Shown here: positions 33,101 through 43,080 of the stretch, one piece after another
How positions within the stretch are numbered: the first letter of the stretch is position 1
How the letters are laid out: each line of letters opens with the position of its first letter
NCBI GenBank assembly: GCA_037954235.1
Contig: JBBMOA010000004.1
Location: 558,001-622,000 of the forward strand
Length of the DNA: 64,000 bases
Direction: 5' to 3'
Source of the DNA: Aulostomus chinensis
Taxonomy: Eukaryota > Chordata > Actinopteri > Syngnathiformes > Aulostomidae
The notes under the pieces: model-generated
What the model saw: only the letters and a program-made list of their open reading frames with translations
Database searches by the model: none
What the model was told of the DNA's origin: nothing
Translations under genes and position numbers: made by a program

Positions 33101-33884
33101 CATTGTTTGCCCATTCCACTTCTTTGATCTTCTCTATCTTGTTTCTAATCATCTCTTGAAATGTGTTCCATTGAGCTTTATCTACCCTCCATCGTGGTAT
33201 CCCTCTATCCTCTTCTTGCTGAGTTTCTAATCCTATTTTACTGATGATTGGGAAGTGGTCACTTCCCATTAATGAATCATTTAGCACTTCCCAATCTTTT
33301 ATTCCTGCAATCTCATTTGTCATAAATGTTAAATCTATCACACTTTCCTTATTTCTTACACAATCATACCTCGTACCCCTACCATCATTCATACAGACTA
33401 AATCTTTGTCTTCTAGAAACTCTTCCACTATTTGCCCATTTGTATCTGTCCTCTCATTCCTCCATACCGTGTTATGTGCGTTAAAATCCCCACACCACAC
33501 TACTTTTCCCTGCACTTGCCCAAATACCATATTCAGCGTTTCCCTGTTCAATCTATTGCATGGATTATAGTAATTTATCACTGTTATTTCATCATTCCCT
33601 GTGCAAATTTTAATTGTTATAGATTCATGTTCCCTCCCTAACTGTTCAATACTAAATCCTATCCCATCTTTCACAAACGTAGCCACCCCTCCACCTATTC
33701 CATTGTTTCTGTCGTTTCTCACTGCTGTGTACCCGTGTATTATAAAATCCCACTGTGCCCTCATCCATGTTTCTTGAATGCAAATTCTTCTGGGTTTGTC
33801 CTGCAGCCCATAAACAAAAGTTTTAAATTCCTGTCCATTAGCAATTAGGCTTCTTGCATTCCATTGCAGTAAACCTAAGCCCAT
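30170..33884 (-). pseudogene. I-clade LINE ORF2: endonuclease, reverse transcriptase, RNase H
   Basis: The APE-type endonuclease starts at 33884 (LLQWNARSL, IQETWM, CGDFNAHN, GSDHFPI). The reverse transcriptase follows (APGKDDI near 32520, GFRKGRNT, IEKAYD as motif A, GTPQGSVCSPVFF, SLFADDGA as the catalytic motif near 31860). RNase H starts near 30980 (IFTDGSKD, VYSVELIAI, WVPAHVGVEGN). A C-terminal CRKCNKKETVEHVMECKEY motif lies near 30350. Changes are a frameshift near 32720, one near 32000, an in-frame TAA just before the RNase H start, and a 1-base insertion near 30640. All catalytic signatures I looked for are still present. Confidence 0.8.
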
Positions 33885-34937
33885 GATAATTCACCCTCCC
33901 GTGCTGATGATTGCTGTGATGGTGTTTGTGAACTCGAACCTCCTTTCAAAATGTCCTCCACTTCCTCCCATCCTATGGTCTCCACTCCCAAGTACTTTTC
34001 TGCTGCTCTCAAGATTATCTTGATTTTTTCTGTTTTTCTTTCTGTTTGTGCCATGCAGTTTATTATATCCACCATAAACAATATAAATTCTCTCTTCCCC
34101 ACAATGAGTGTATCCTCCTTCACCTTTTTGCACCCCTCACATTCTCTCACTCCCTGCCTGTCAGTTGCCCTGCTTTGATTCCCTGTTGGTTGAACTCCTA
34201 CTTTTTTGATCGCTTCTGCATATGTTATCCCTTGAGTTGTTTTAACTCTCTGCACTTCTGCTGCTTTTTTGCTGACTTCACATCCCATGTATGCTGAAGC
34301 ATGCTCCCCTCCAGTTACAACACTTAAGTTTGGCTCCTTGTTCACATTTCCCATATTCATGCTCCCCAGCACATTTCCCACACCTTTGTTTTCCCTTACA
34401 CACTGCTGCAACATGTCCAAACTTCTGGCATTTATAACACTGTAAAGGTGGTGGCACATAGAGTCTCACACCATAGCTCAAATATCCAATATATACTTTC
34501 TCTGGCAGTGTCTCCTCATCAAATGTTAGCATTATCGCCATGCTATCACACTTTTGTCCCTCCCGTGTTGTTTTTAGCCGTACCACTTCCTTCACTTTGG
34601 CTCCTCTTATATTCTCTCTGATTTGATCTTTTGTCACTTTCAAAGGAACACCGTAGATTACTCCCAGCACGAGGCCACCTCCACTCGAAGCTAGTGTAGC
34701 TTGCACTCTTTTCCCGTCCATTTTACTGATCCTGATTGCCTTACCGAGCTGTGTGCTGTCTCTGCAGCACACCAGCAAGGCTCCACGCCGCAGCACTCTA
34801 GCTCTCCTCACCTCTCCCATTTCTCTGTTAATCGCTTTGGTGAGGGACACAGGGTTCCACTCCCCAAACGACGCTCCCTCTTGCTCCAACCTAATGATCA
34901 CTTTATGCTGTTCCTCTCCTTCCTTGCTCACAATCAC
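33875..34937 (-). pseudogene. I-clade LINE ORF1 (RNA-binding, zinc knuckles), one frameshift
   Basis: The first frame (34937-34278) has MIVSKEGEEQHKVIIRLEQE, a central RNA-recognition-like region, and CCHC knuckles CYKCQKFGHVAAVC and CGKCAGEHEYGKC. Near 34295-34305 the frame shifts. The second frame (34459-33875) continues with GGEHASAYMGCEV (the tail of a third knuckle), AEAIKKVGVQ and an acidic C-terminus. ORF1 proteins of this clade coat the RNA in the particle that enters the nucleus. The stop lies inside the start of ORF2, with a 10-base overlap (33875-33884), which points to coupled translation. Confidence 0.75.
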
Positions 34938-35009
34938 TGTTATCCGACGTTGAATTCCTTCCTTTCTGTCTTACATTCTCATGTTTACTTTTAGCTTTCA
35001 CACTATTCA

Positions 35010-36060
35010 GATTCAGATTCAGATAACTTTATTCATCCCCGAGGGGCAATTAAAGATCACAACTCAAAGCCTGATACAACTATCACAAGCCGTCACAATT
35101 ATTACAGATTGAAAGTAATAATGGTACACTTCAGAAATTTAACAACAGCACATATACATTTGTTGTGTATGTACGTTAAACTTGAGCAGTCCGTTGACCC
35201 AATGGAGGCAAGTGAGAGTGAGGCGTCGCAGCAAGAGCCGCGCCGACCAAGCCCGGGCGGGGCAGGCTGCAGCCAACAGGCACTGCCACCCCAAGGGAGG
35301 TGGAGAGGGCAGAGGCGGGGGTCAGAAACACACGGGGGAGGGGGGGATAGTACGTGCCATTTGCGTCACCAAGGCAGAAGGAGTTCTCCTGGAGGATAAA
35401 CAGTGGGCAGATGACCTTCAGTAGCCGATAAGGTTGCTGTGTTTGGGTTTGGGCAGAGAAGCACACATTCCAATCCGTCTTCTCTTTCAGTCCAATCCAA
35501 ATTGTAAGTTAAAAATTTTCTGGTCTTCAACATCCCTCTCCTCTTCGCAAAGCGGCCAACTGCTCCGAGATGGTTTCCATCCTGCGTTTCAGTTCAAGAG
35601 TCTGTTGTTGCCCCGCTGTGCCAGCCTCAAAAATTGCGTTGTAAATGACGGTCAGTTGTTGAGGTCCAGATCTGGTGGCAGCCGTCGTCTTGCCAATTTT
35701 GCGGTATGTGAGGGCACCTCCAAGTCTGAGGAGGAGAAGCCCCACCACCATGAACCCAAATAAGTAGAGGTCCACGATGTCCTCCACGGAGAGAGGCGTC
35801 AAGCACGCGGTACGCCATCTCCCCCAGGAATCGAGAACGTAGCCCGCAGGGTTGGTTCCATACGGACAGGCAGGTTCCTCCGGTCCTGATTTCCTTGTCG
35901 AAAATATGGTGTCAATAGCGTTGAGAGACCAGCTGATCAACTCCATGATTAGTTTTTAGGTAGAGAGCTCACAGCTGCGTTGGATAGAAGTTGAGACAGA
36001 GAATGATAGTCAGACAGAAAAGAAGAGGAGGAGAGAAGAGGAGTGCGACTGCTCTCGCCG
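35010..36060 (-). mobile_element. Retroposon-like unit with a membrane-protein gene and LINE-type 3' tail
   Basis: On the minus strand the unit runs from a pyrimidine-rich leader (near 36060-35947), through an open 139-codon frame (35946-35527), to a 3' region. It ends CCTCGGGGATGAATAAAGTT followed by ATCTGA repeated three times (35010-35030). The AATAAA lies a few bases before the repeats, as in a transcript copied by LINE machinery. There is no reverse transcriptase inside. I recall this 3' end as very common in fish genomes. I cannot name a published family for the coding part. The 5' limit is approximate. Confidence 0.55.
35527..35946 (-). CDS. Uncharacterised 139-residue single-pass membrane protein
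   Basis: The open frame starts MELISWSLNAIDTIFSTRKS and is uninterrupted to the stop at 35527. Residues 1-57 have no typical signal peptide and hold two Cys (27 and 48) and a PAGYVLDSWGRWR patch. Residues 58-81 (DLYLFGFMVVGLLLLRLGGA and onward) form a clear hydrophobic span, followed at once by basic residues (YRKIGK). By the positive-inside rule the C-terminus is cytosolic. Residues 110-135 (QQQTLELKRRMETISEQLAA) are likely a coiled coil. I know no enzyme signature in it. It sits inside a retroposon-like unit, so it may be a high-copy mobile gene. Function unknown. Confidence 0.55.
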   Translation of the reverse strand: MELISWSLNAIDTIFSTRKSGPEEPACPYGTNPAGYVLDSWGRWRTACLTPLSVEDIVDLYLFGFMVVGLLLLRLGGALTYRKIGKTTAATRSGPQQLTVIYNAIFEAGTAGQQQTLELKRRMETISEQLAALRRGEGC

Positions 36061-36489
36061 AGTCCCAACCCAATTCACGAAATCCCACTTTCCATTTCTC
36101 ACACCTCCTAACTCCATCTCATTTCCTGACCCGTCACTTCCCTCTGCCATCTCCTGTCCAGTCACAGTCTGGTTCTGCCAGCCTCTCCCTCGATCCCAAC
36201 GTTCCTTGTCCACACACTCCGAAGCCTTTCATGAAACATTGTACTATAGCGACGATTCATACAACTGGCTCTCTAGCGTGAATCACATCCAATGAATTGC
36301 GTACTGACTCAACGGATGTGCTGATTCTCCGACGCACATACTGGCTCACCGACTCGCGAATCGACTCAGGCACTGGGTCACCCGGTGAGTCGTGTACGGA
36401 CTGATTCACCTGAATCACATGTTCACTTTGTGAGATGGTTCACTTGGCTCAGTCACTCTGCCACTCCTCCTTCCCCCTCCCTCCCTGTA
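36061..36489. other. No named element; GACTCA/TGAATCAC-rich patch
   Basis: The left part continues the leader of the membrane-protein unit with no clear boundary. From about 36270 to 36450 short GACTCR, TGAATCAC and GATTCACC words recur in both orientations, giving an imperfect satellite-like texture. No protein signal. Confidence 0.4.
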
Positions 36490-36556
36490 TTTCTTCTTCT
36501 TCTTTAGTGGATTATTACGGCAGCCGACATGAATGCGTTTGTAGCACTGCTTCCAC
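36490..36556 (-). mobile_element. 3'-end scrap of an I-clade LINE
   Basis: On the minus strand it ends GCCGTAATAATCCACTAAAG followed by AAGAAGAAG. This mirrors the end of the full copy at 29934 (CAGCCGCTATAAAACC then AAGAAGAAGAAG). Only about 65 bases remain before L2 begins. Confidence 0.55.
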
Positions 36557-36643
36557 CTTGTTCTTATTCTTGTCTATTAAGGATGAGTAGTAAGCACTTC
36601 TAGCATTACGGAGTTCTTTTTTATATATTAATAAACTATCCTT

Positions 36644-36874
36644 TCAGGCTTGGCGGTCTTTCTCATGCTGGCTGGAATGTGTCTTCCTTTCCAGTTGTCT
36701 GGTCTTCGGTTTTAAGGCACGCAGCTCTGGGCTGTACCAGGGAACTGTTCTTTTTTTGCTGATAACCTTCTTTTTCAGGGGAGCTACGGCATCAAGTGTC
36801 CCAAGGAGTGCTGCTGCAGTGCTGTCCACAAGATAGTCTACCTGCGAGGGGGTGAAATCAGCATAACTGCCCAT
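36644..36874 (-). pseudogene. L2 ORF2 linker piece
   Basis: MGSYADFTPSQVDYLVDSTA and RTVPWYSPELRALKPKTRQL match, with few changes, the segment at 43914-44213 of the plus-strand copy. It connects endonuclease and reverse transcriptase and has no enzyme motif. Confidence 0.7.
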
Positions 36875-36953
36875 TATATTACTACAAGATGTGGCAGCAA
36901 GTTCTGCTGGAATAAGCTCCTTAAATCTAGAAACAGCAGTGTCAGATAGACAT

Positions 36954-37790
36954 CTACTGAAGCGGGATTTTTTCCCCAGTTAGGATATAATTTGTTAAAG
37001 TAAATTCAAATGTAATTAAGGAGTGATCAGACAAGACGGGGTTTTGAGGAAGAACTGTGATGAGGTCAGCTTCTATTCCATAAGTGAGTAATAAATCAAG
37101 GATGTGATTAAAAGTGTGAGTGGGTTTGTTTATCCTCTGAGAGAAGCCAACTGAATCAAGAAGCGACTTAAACGCAGTGGCCAGACAATCATCATTGACG
37201 TCCACATGGATGTTAAAGTCACCCACTAAAATGACTTTGTCTGAGTTCAGTGCCAAGTTAGACAGAAAGTAAGGGAATTCTTCTAAGAACTCAGAATAAG
37301 GTGCAGGAGGACGATACACAACTGCAAGTAAGAGTGGTTTCTCTGCTTTCCAGTCAGGGTGGGAAATGCTGAAAGTAAGGCTCTCAAATGAGTTAAATGA
37401 ACTATTAGGTCGAGAGTTAATCAGCAAATTTAACTGATAAATTGCAGCTACTCCTCCTCCTCTGCCAGTGGTACGAGGTACATGGTAATTCATATAACCA
37501 GGAGGGGAAGATTCATTTAAACTAACATATTCATCTTGCTGCACCCAGGTTTCAGTAAGTGCTAATACACCAATTTGATAATTTGTGATTAAATCGTTCA
37601 AAAGGAGAGACTTGGATGGGAGAGATCGAATGTTTAGCAAACCACATTTAATTGTTTTACTGGGTTGGTTTGCTGGGGCAGTGGTTTTAATTTGAACTAA
37701 ATTGCTATCAATTACTCCTCCAGATTTGGGTGTAGGATTATACAGCCTCGAGGCAGACACAGTTTCTATAGGCTGGGTGGGTGACAACAC
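36954..37790 (-). pseudogene. L2 ORF2 endonuclease domain, open for 278 residues
   Basis: The frame begins MLSPTQPIETVSASRLYNPT and contains GLLNIRSLPSKS, LALTETWVQQDEYVS, TTGRGGGVAAIY, AVVYRPPAPYSEF, LVGDFNIHVDV and VLSDHSLITFEF. These are the N-E-D-N-S-D-H signature blocks of an APE-type endonuclease in the right order. The first Met is probably not the native start, because the upstream residues look like an N-terminal leader of ORF2. The frame breaks at 36954 (one or a few bases) and resumes at 36874 as the linker, so this copy was inactivated late. Confidence 0.75.
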
Positions 37791-37856
37791 GAAGGAACCA
37801 GCAGAGGGGCATGTTAATCTGCAGCTCTGCCTGCTGGTCTGAACTCTGGGTGCTTG

Positions 37857-38095
37857 TCAGGGATTAGTATGGCTAATAAATTGACCTATGTTCCTAGATA
37901 AGAGAGATGCACCATCCAAAGTAGGATGGACGCCATCTCTCCGAATCAGACCAGGCTTTCCCCAGAAGGAGCTCCAATTGTCTATGAAAGCCACGTTGTT
38001 ATCTAAGCACCACCTAGACATCCAGCGATGAAATGAACGGATGCGGCTAAACATGTTGTCACTTGCTAAATTGGGCAATAATAAATAAATGCCCC
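37857..38095 (-). pseudogene. L2 ORF1 C-terminal esterase-like part
   Basis: The minus-strand frame includes SDNMFSRIRSFHRWMSRWCL, NNVAFIDNWSSFWGKPGL, and RRDGVHPTLDG, which is the D-x-x-H box with the catalytic Asp/His pair of SGNH hydrolases. The earlier GSS and GxND boxes are cut off at the junction with the neighbouring repeat near 38095. Confidence 0.7.
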
Positions 38096-38796
38096 TAGGA
38101 ATATTGTACACACATGGGACCAACACTGATTTATTTGTCTCATCAAGATGCATAAATCATACACTGATACCCTAAACATAAATCTAACAGGATGTCCACA
38201 AAATGGCCAAAACCGTCAAAATGAGGATGTTTACACGCCCCCAACAAACACTATCACCTCCGATGTCATTAATGGTATCGCTTCCAAAATTTAATACACG
38301 ACGCAGGACACTGACGATCAAAACTTATGGAAATCTCTTTAATAACTCAAATGGTGTGGATTTTCTAAGGCCTCAAAGTTGGGGACACATTTTTCACATA
38401 CAATGGAAACTGATGGGGAGGCTGTCTCCTCTCATGGTACATACTTTCAAACACATGCTTCTCACATCTAAAATAAAACTCCCACACCTTCAAAAACACA
38501 CCACTGGATTTCTGACAAAAATCCCTACAAAAATATACTATTATATTCCACTTTTGACCAACATCTGGGGACTTACAACAGTTTTTCACACTAAAAACAC
38601 TCAAAAAATCCTCCTCTGCTCTCCACTCTGACACAGATGACAGAGAGCAGCATTGGAGGGGTTCTGAGGCTTGTAGCTATTAAACTACAAGTCCCACCAA
38701 TTTACCAAATATACTGTTGGATTTGGGAAAATATGTGCTACCCAGCCGCAGGTGCGAGGAGGCTCAGGCCCTGACAACGCTGCTTGCAGCTTTCAT
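38096..38796 (+). repeat. GGGCCTGAGCC-family repeat, left-truncated copy
   Basis: It starts inside the family near CACATGGGACCAACACTGAT and shares CACACCACTGGATTTCTGAC and AATCCTCCTCTGCTCTCCAC with the other copies. It ends GGCTCAGGCCCTGACAACGC then TGCTTGCAGC. Left truncation coincides with the L2 junction at 38095. Confidence 0.7.
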
Positions 38797-39383
38797 AATT
38801 GATTTATTATTTGTTCCCATTCATAGGATTGATTTTGTTAATCATTTGGGTTTGTAATCATCTGTTTAATTGTATTTTTGTTTCTTTTGATTATTTTTTA
38901 TTTTACTGTTGCTTTCATTTGTTTGTGTGTGTGCATGTGTGTTGTGTGTGGTTGAGCATGTGTACATGTTTTAAGGCAGGTGTTTGTTTCTTGTAAGGTC
39001 TGTTTTAACTTTCCCTTTCCCTTTGGACAGGTGCTGCAAGCCCATGGCGGAGAGCCAATCCCTGGTGGTGGGGATTTGTTCACTGATCCTCAGTTGTTTA
39101 ACTTAGTTTCTCCTCTTCCATTGATTTTGGTTCTTTGCCGTCGTGGTAAGCCCCAGCTCTGTCCATTTACCCATCCATTTCCCATTTTCCAATTTCAGAT
39201 TACTTTTTGATGATTAAAATAAAGTTTTGTTACATGTTGTCATAAACCATCTCTTGCCCTGTGGTGGTTTCAATCCTGGCGTGACCTTTAACCTTAACTA
39301 AATGAACTGTTTCCTGGGGCGCAACTCCCCAGGTGGCATTGTCTGGCAACGTAGATCTCCCTGTCCACCTTCCACTTGCCACA
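38797..39383 (+). mobile_element. LTR fragment related to the solo LTR at 25475
   Basis: Shared blocks are GTCGTGGTAAGCCCCAGC (39140-39160, compare 26410), CCCTGTGGTGGTTTC, CCCCAGGTGGCATTGTCTGG and the end CTTGCCACA. The final CA is at 39382-39383. The left half of the LTR is missing or diverged, and the start next to the preceding repeat is uncertain. Confidence 0.55.
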
Positions 39384-39405
39384 CATCGAACATTAGCGTT
39401 AGTTC

Positions 39406-39981
39406 TGTCAGGCCGTGGTAGTCAAGCACTACTGACTTCCCGTCTATTAATCGAACTGATCAATCAGCTGATCTACAGCTGCTCCGCATCAGCTGATCAA
39501 ATCCCTTGCTTCTGATTTGCCACTCTCAACTTAAATGTCACCCGGCCACAACTCCCGCTCTGCTAGCTCTGGCTATGCTGCTCTGCCCGCTGTCATCGCT
39601 GTTATCTGCTGCTATCTGCTGTTATCTGCTGCTATCTGCTATCTGCTGTTATCTGCTGCTATCTGCTGCTGCTGCTATTTGCTGTACAGTTACTTCTGCT
39701 CGCAACTTGCTACCCTCCACCTCCCCAGCTCCACCTTGTTGTGTATACATGGCATAGTTCGTTCCATGTCATGTTGCTGCTCTGTTCACGGGGGTATGTT
39801 TGCTCTTCCAGTCTTAACCTGGGAGAACCTTCCCTCACGCTGCTGGTCTCCTGTTTCATGGTGCTCATGAAAAATGATCAGGGGACTTCTCTGAACAGAG
39901 CCATACCGCCAATTTGTACTATAATAAACAAATCAAGCTCATTATCATCTCTTGTGTTTCTTGACGTGAATGGACCTGACA
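39406..39981. mobile_element. LTR-like segment, TGTCAGG...CCTGACA
   Basis: The 576-base segment begins TGTCAGGCC and ends GGACCTGACA. It has an AATAAA at about 39924 in the right third, as in an LTR R region. The flanks GTTC and GAAA do not match, so there is no target duplication. It may be one LTR of a deleted element or a chance inverted pair. Confidence 0.35.
39601..39675. repeat. Imperfect tandem repeat of TATCTGCTG units
   Basis: Alternating GTTATCTGCT and GCTATCTGCT units, followed by GCTGCTGCTG. Period about 10 bases. Confidence 0.8.
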
Positions 39982-39984
39982 GAA

Positions 39985-41184
39985 ATGAAATAATGGCTGT
40001 ATGACTGTTTCCAAGTTTTAGCAGGATGAAATTTTTCAAATTTTATTGGTGAGTATATGTTTATTTTAAAATTATTTTGTCACTCCAACTCTGAAAATCA
40101 ATAAGGTTAGAAATTACCAAGCTGAGTAATTGTGGGTGATAAATTGTATCGCATCATGGGTGCAAAGATGGTAGGAGAGTAATGACAAACCAGCCTCAAT
40201 AGGGAGGCCAAGGTTTTTCATGTGATAATAGAGGGATAACATTATGTAAGTGAGTGTATTAGTGAGAACAGAAGTGGGGTGAATACATAGTGTAAATGTG
40301 CAGCACATGGAACACAAATGATAAACAGACTAAAGCAGCTCTTAAAAAAATTGACAGTAATAAAGCATTACGGCTTTTATGTTACAGGCAAGACCCTTGC
40401 ACTGGAAATTCTTTGGGGGTAAATGATCCAGGATCATATGAGAGAAGACAAATTAATTTAAAAAAATGGTTCTGTCATTAACCCTTCTAGTTTCGTCATA
40501 TTGATGAGCTATCGAGGACTTTACTACACTGTCATCCCTTCTGCAAACCTGCAAATGTTTGTTACTCCATCTGCACAATTGTCTCATCCTCCTTTGTAGT
40601 GACCCAAAAGAATACAGTTACAAGTTTTATTATATCTACTCCAAATAGATGGCAGGTTTGTTATAGAGCAGTAGACAGCAATCAATGCCATGCAGGCCAA
40701 AACTAACCCACATCTGGCCTGCCAGATTATATTGATGTTCTGATTTTTAAATTTAACTGTGTTATTTCTTCAAATACTGAATGTGAAAAAACAATAAAAA
40801 TTTCAAGCTGAATTAAAAGCTTTTATCCCCAAAAGGGTGCAGAGCAAAATTCTTTTACTTGCTAACAAACCTCTAAAATAGCCCTCATCTGTATGACAAC
40901 AATTTGACAGCCAGTTTGCGCAGCAAGTAGCAGACCTGTTTCACCGAGACAATGTCACAATCAACTCGTCAGTAGCTAATTTCTCAAACACTGTCACCAT
41001 TACTTGTTAATAAACCTCTGTGTCAGTGAATGACCTGATGTGCTACTATTTGAGATGTACTGGTAAATTTCTGTTGGGATATAAGGCCTTACATAAGTAC
41101 CGTGATGCTCTAGCTTGCTGACAGTGCTGAATTTTGTGTATTTGTGCTGTTGTGTGATGGTGAGACACATTATCTAACTATCCA
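39985..41184. other. No recognisable feature
   Basis: AT-rich sequence without supported coding or repeat ends. The patch at 40685-40740 (AGGCCAAAACTAACCCACAT then CTGGCCTGCC) faintly recalls hAT MITE interiors, but I could not delimit anything. Confidence 0.4.
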
Positions 41185-41512
41185 TCCATCCATCCATTTT
41201 CTACCAATTATCCTATTAAGGGTTGCGGGTTTACACCCTGGATGGGTCACCAGACTATCACAGGGCAAACACATATAGACAGACAACAATTCGCACTCAC
41301 AGCCACACCTACAGTCAATTTCGAGAATCCAATTGGCCTAGTCCCCACTTTCACTGTGGGAGGAAGCCAGAGTACCAGGAGAGAACCCACACAGGCACAG
41401 GGAGAACATGCAAACTCCCCACAGAAAGATCCCGTGCCCAAGCCTGGGCTCGAACCCAGAACCTTCTTGCTGTGAGGTGACAGTGCTAACCACTGCACCA
41501 CAGTGCCACCCC
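41185..41512 (-). mobile_element. tRNA-like SINE-type repeat, minus orientation
   Basis: On the minus strand it starts GGTGGCACTGTGGTGCAGTG, with the A-box-like TGGTGCAGTGG and a B-box-like GGTTCGAGCCC. It passes through GAGTTTGCATGTTCTCCCTG and ends with ATGGATGGATGGATGG (41182-41197 on the plus strand reads CCATCCATCCAT). The Pol III boxes look well preserved. Confidence 0.75.
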
Positions 41513-42019
41513 ATTATCTAACTATAATGTGAAAAAATACCCATCCCACCATCTATCCAAGTTCCCTTTTATCCTTGCCCAGTGGCCAAATCCATATGAA
41601 ATTAAACACAGCCACAGAGCATTGCCATAAAAAGAAACTGACATTTATTTTTTTTGTTCTTTTTTTTGTGTGTAATTTTATACAAAACATCAATTTGATT
41701 GCAATCTTCTTTTTCAGAGTTAAAAAAATCTGTGCCACTCTGTTGTAACAACCCATACGGTGAGCGTGTTGTGTCATTTCCTGCCTGGAATACTGACGCT
41801 GTGTTGTGTTGGACTCTCTCAATCCTCCCTCAGGTGTACTGCTAATTTAATCGCTTGAAGCACCACTGTATACTACGTATTGGTGTAATACATAGGTTTC
41901 TGTCACTTAAGTCTTTAGCAGGACTTTTTTCTGAAATTCCCCGTTCAATTGTTATATTTGCCACAGGTCCATTAGCTCACCTTAGCATAATAGCTCTGGC
42001 TGCTCTCTCTCGTTCCGCC
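41513..42019. other. Flank or 5' region of an L2 copy, no separate feature
   Basis: No domain or repeat end seen. The last 150 bases may be L2 5' untranslated sequence, but they do not match the 5' flanks of the other copies in this window. Confidence 0.4.
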
Positions 42020-42936
42020 TCTCCCCCCACCTCTCCCTCCCTCTCCTGCTCCATGTGCCAGATGTTTAGTTACTCCTCTACCTCCTTTAGTGATAATAGT
42101 ACATGTAATAAGTGAAGTTTGTTTGTTATCCTGGAGGCGGGACTAAGTGAGTTAGAGACCCGGCTCCACACCATGGAGGCTAGCGCTAGTCCCTTAGCTT
42201 CAGGAGCTTCTCAGTCCACCTTTGCGAGTACAGAGCTACCTAGCCTAGCCACCGCTAGCAGCTCCCCCGCAGCTCCCGAGCAGCTGGGAACTAGCCAGTC
42301 CCGCTGGGTGACATCACGAGGTAAACCTAGACACAGCAAGCCCGTGTTTGCCCACCAACCCCTTCATGTTTCCAACCTCTTTTCCCCACTCATCGACTCA
42401 CACGCTGAGAGTAAAACTCTACATGTCGGCTCTGTTGCTCGCAGCCCTGCTGTGAAGCCAACATTGGTCATTGGCAGCTCTGTTCTCCGCAACGTGAAGG
42501 TAGAGACTCCAGCGAGCATGAAGTGCATCCCAAAGGCCAGAGCGGGCGACGTCTAAAGCTGTTGGCAAAACGTAAGTTTAAATACAGTAAGATTGTAATA
42601 CATGTCAGCGTGAATGACACCTGGCTTCGCCAGTCGGAATTAACTAAAATTAACATGGCTTCGGTGTGCAACTACGCCAAAACAATGTCGGGCTCCGTAG
42701 TTTTCTCTGGCCCACTGCCCAATTTAGCCAGTAACGACATGTTTAGCTGCATGCGTTCATTCCATCGCTGGATGTCTAGGTGGTGCTTAGATAACAACGT
42801 GGCTTATATAGACAATTGGAGCTCCTTCTGGGGAAAGCCTGGTCTGATTCGGAGAGATGGCGTCCATCCTACTTTGGATGGTGCATCTCTCTTATCTAGG
42901 AAAATAGGCCAATTTATTAGCCATACTAATCCCTGA
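42020..42936 (+). pseudogene. L2 ORF1: Cys motif, coil, SGNH-esterase-like domain
   Basis: The N-terminal part reads SCSMCQMFSYSSTSFSDNST, with a stop replacing a Cys codon after TCNK, then LEAGLSELETRLHTMEAS (coil). The frame 42119-42556 continues to TLVIGSSVLRNVKVETPASM, with the GSS nucleophile box. A small deletion follows at about 42556. Frame 42523-42936 then has VIHVSVNDTW, in which the Gly of GxND is Val, and RRDGVHPTLDG. The loss of Gly in the second box may abolish any esterase activity of this copy. Confidence 0.75.
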
Positions 42937-43080
42937 CAAGCATCCAGAGTTCAGACCAGCAGGCAGAGTTGCAGTTTGACATGCCCCTCTGCTGGTTCTG
43001 TCGTGTTGTCACCCACCCAGCCTATAGAAACTGTGTCTGCCTTGAGGCTGTATAAGCCTACACCCAAATCTGGATGAGTA

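Larger units (their letters stand above)
29934..34975 (-). mobile_element. I-clade (Nimb-like) LINE, nearly full length
   Basis: On the minus strand ORF1 (34937-33875) and ORF2 (33884-about 30170) are followed by a short 3' region and a GAA-repeat tail (AAGAAGAAGAAG at 29934-29950). ORF1 has zinc knuckles. ORF2 has endonuclease, reverse transcriptase, RNase H and a final CCHC motif. That set defines the I clade. The two frames overlap by 10 bases. Disruptions are few: one shift in ORF1, then shifts near 32720, near 32000 and near 30640 and one stop near 30982 in ORF2. A second 3'-end scrap with the same tail is at 36490-36556. No target duplication was found by eye. Confidence 0.8.
36557..38095 (-). 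mobile_element. L2-clade LINE, 5' half, minus orientation
   Basis: It contains, in minus-strand order, the end of ORF1 (38095-37857), the endonuclease (37790-36954) and the first linker (36874-36644). It ends at the point corresponding to 44225 in the copy at 42020-45467. It belongs to the same subfamily as that copy (nearly identical protein text) and differs from the 17748, 26691 and 46656 group. Reverse transcriptase and 3' end are missing. Confidence 0.8.

Noticed and set aside
35109..35424. Gly/Arg-rich frames next to the membrane-protein unit
   Set aside because: They fall in its 3' untranslated region, antisense to it, without a recognisable domain.
39601..39675. CRISPR-like array
   Set aside because: Units of about 10 bases without spacers; a simple tandem repeat in a eukaryotic genome.
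41223..41480. Frames in the SINE-type repeats (also at 5096, 16288 and 58006)
   Set aside because: They appear in every copy of the repeat on both strands and track the tRNA-like body. They are not protein genes.
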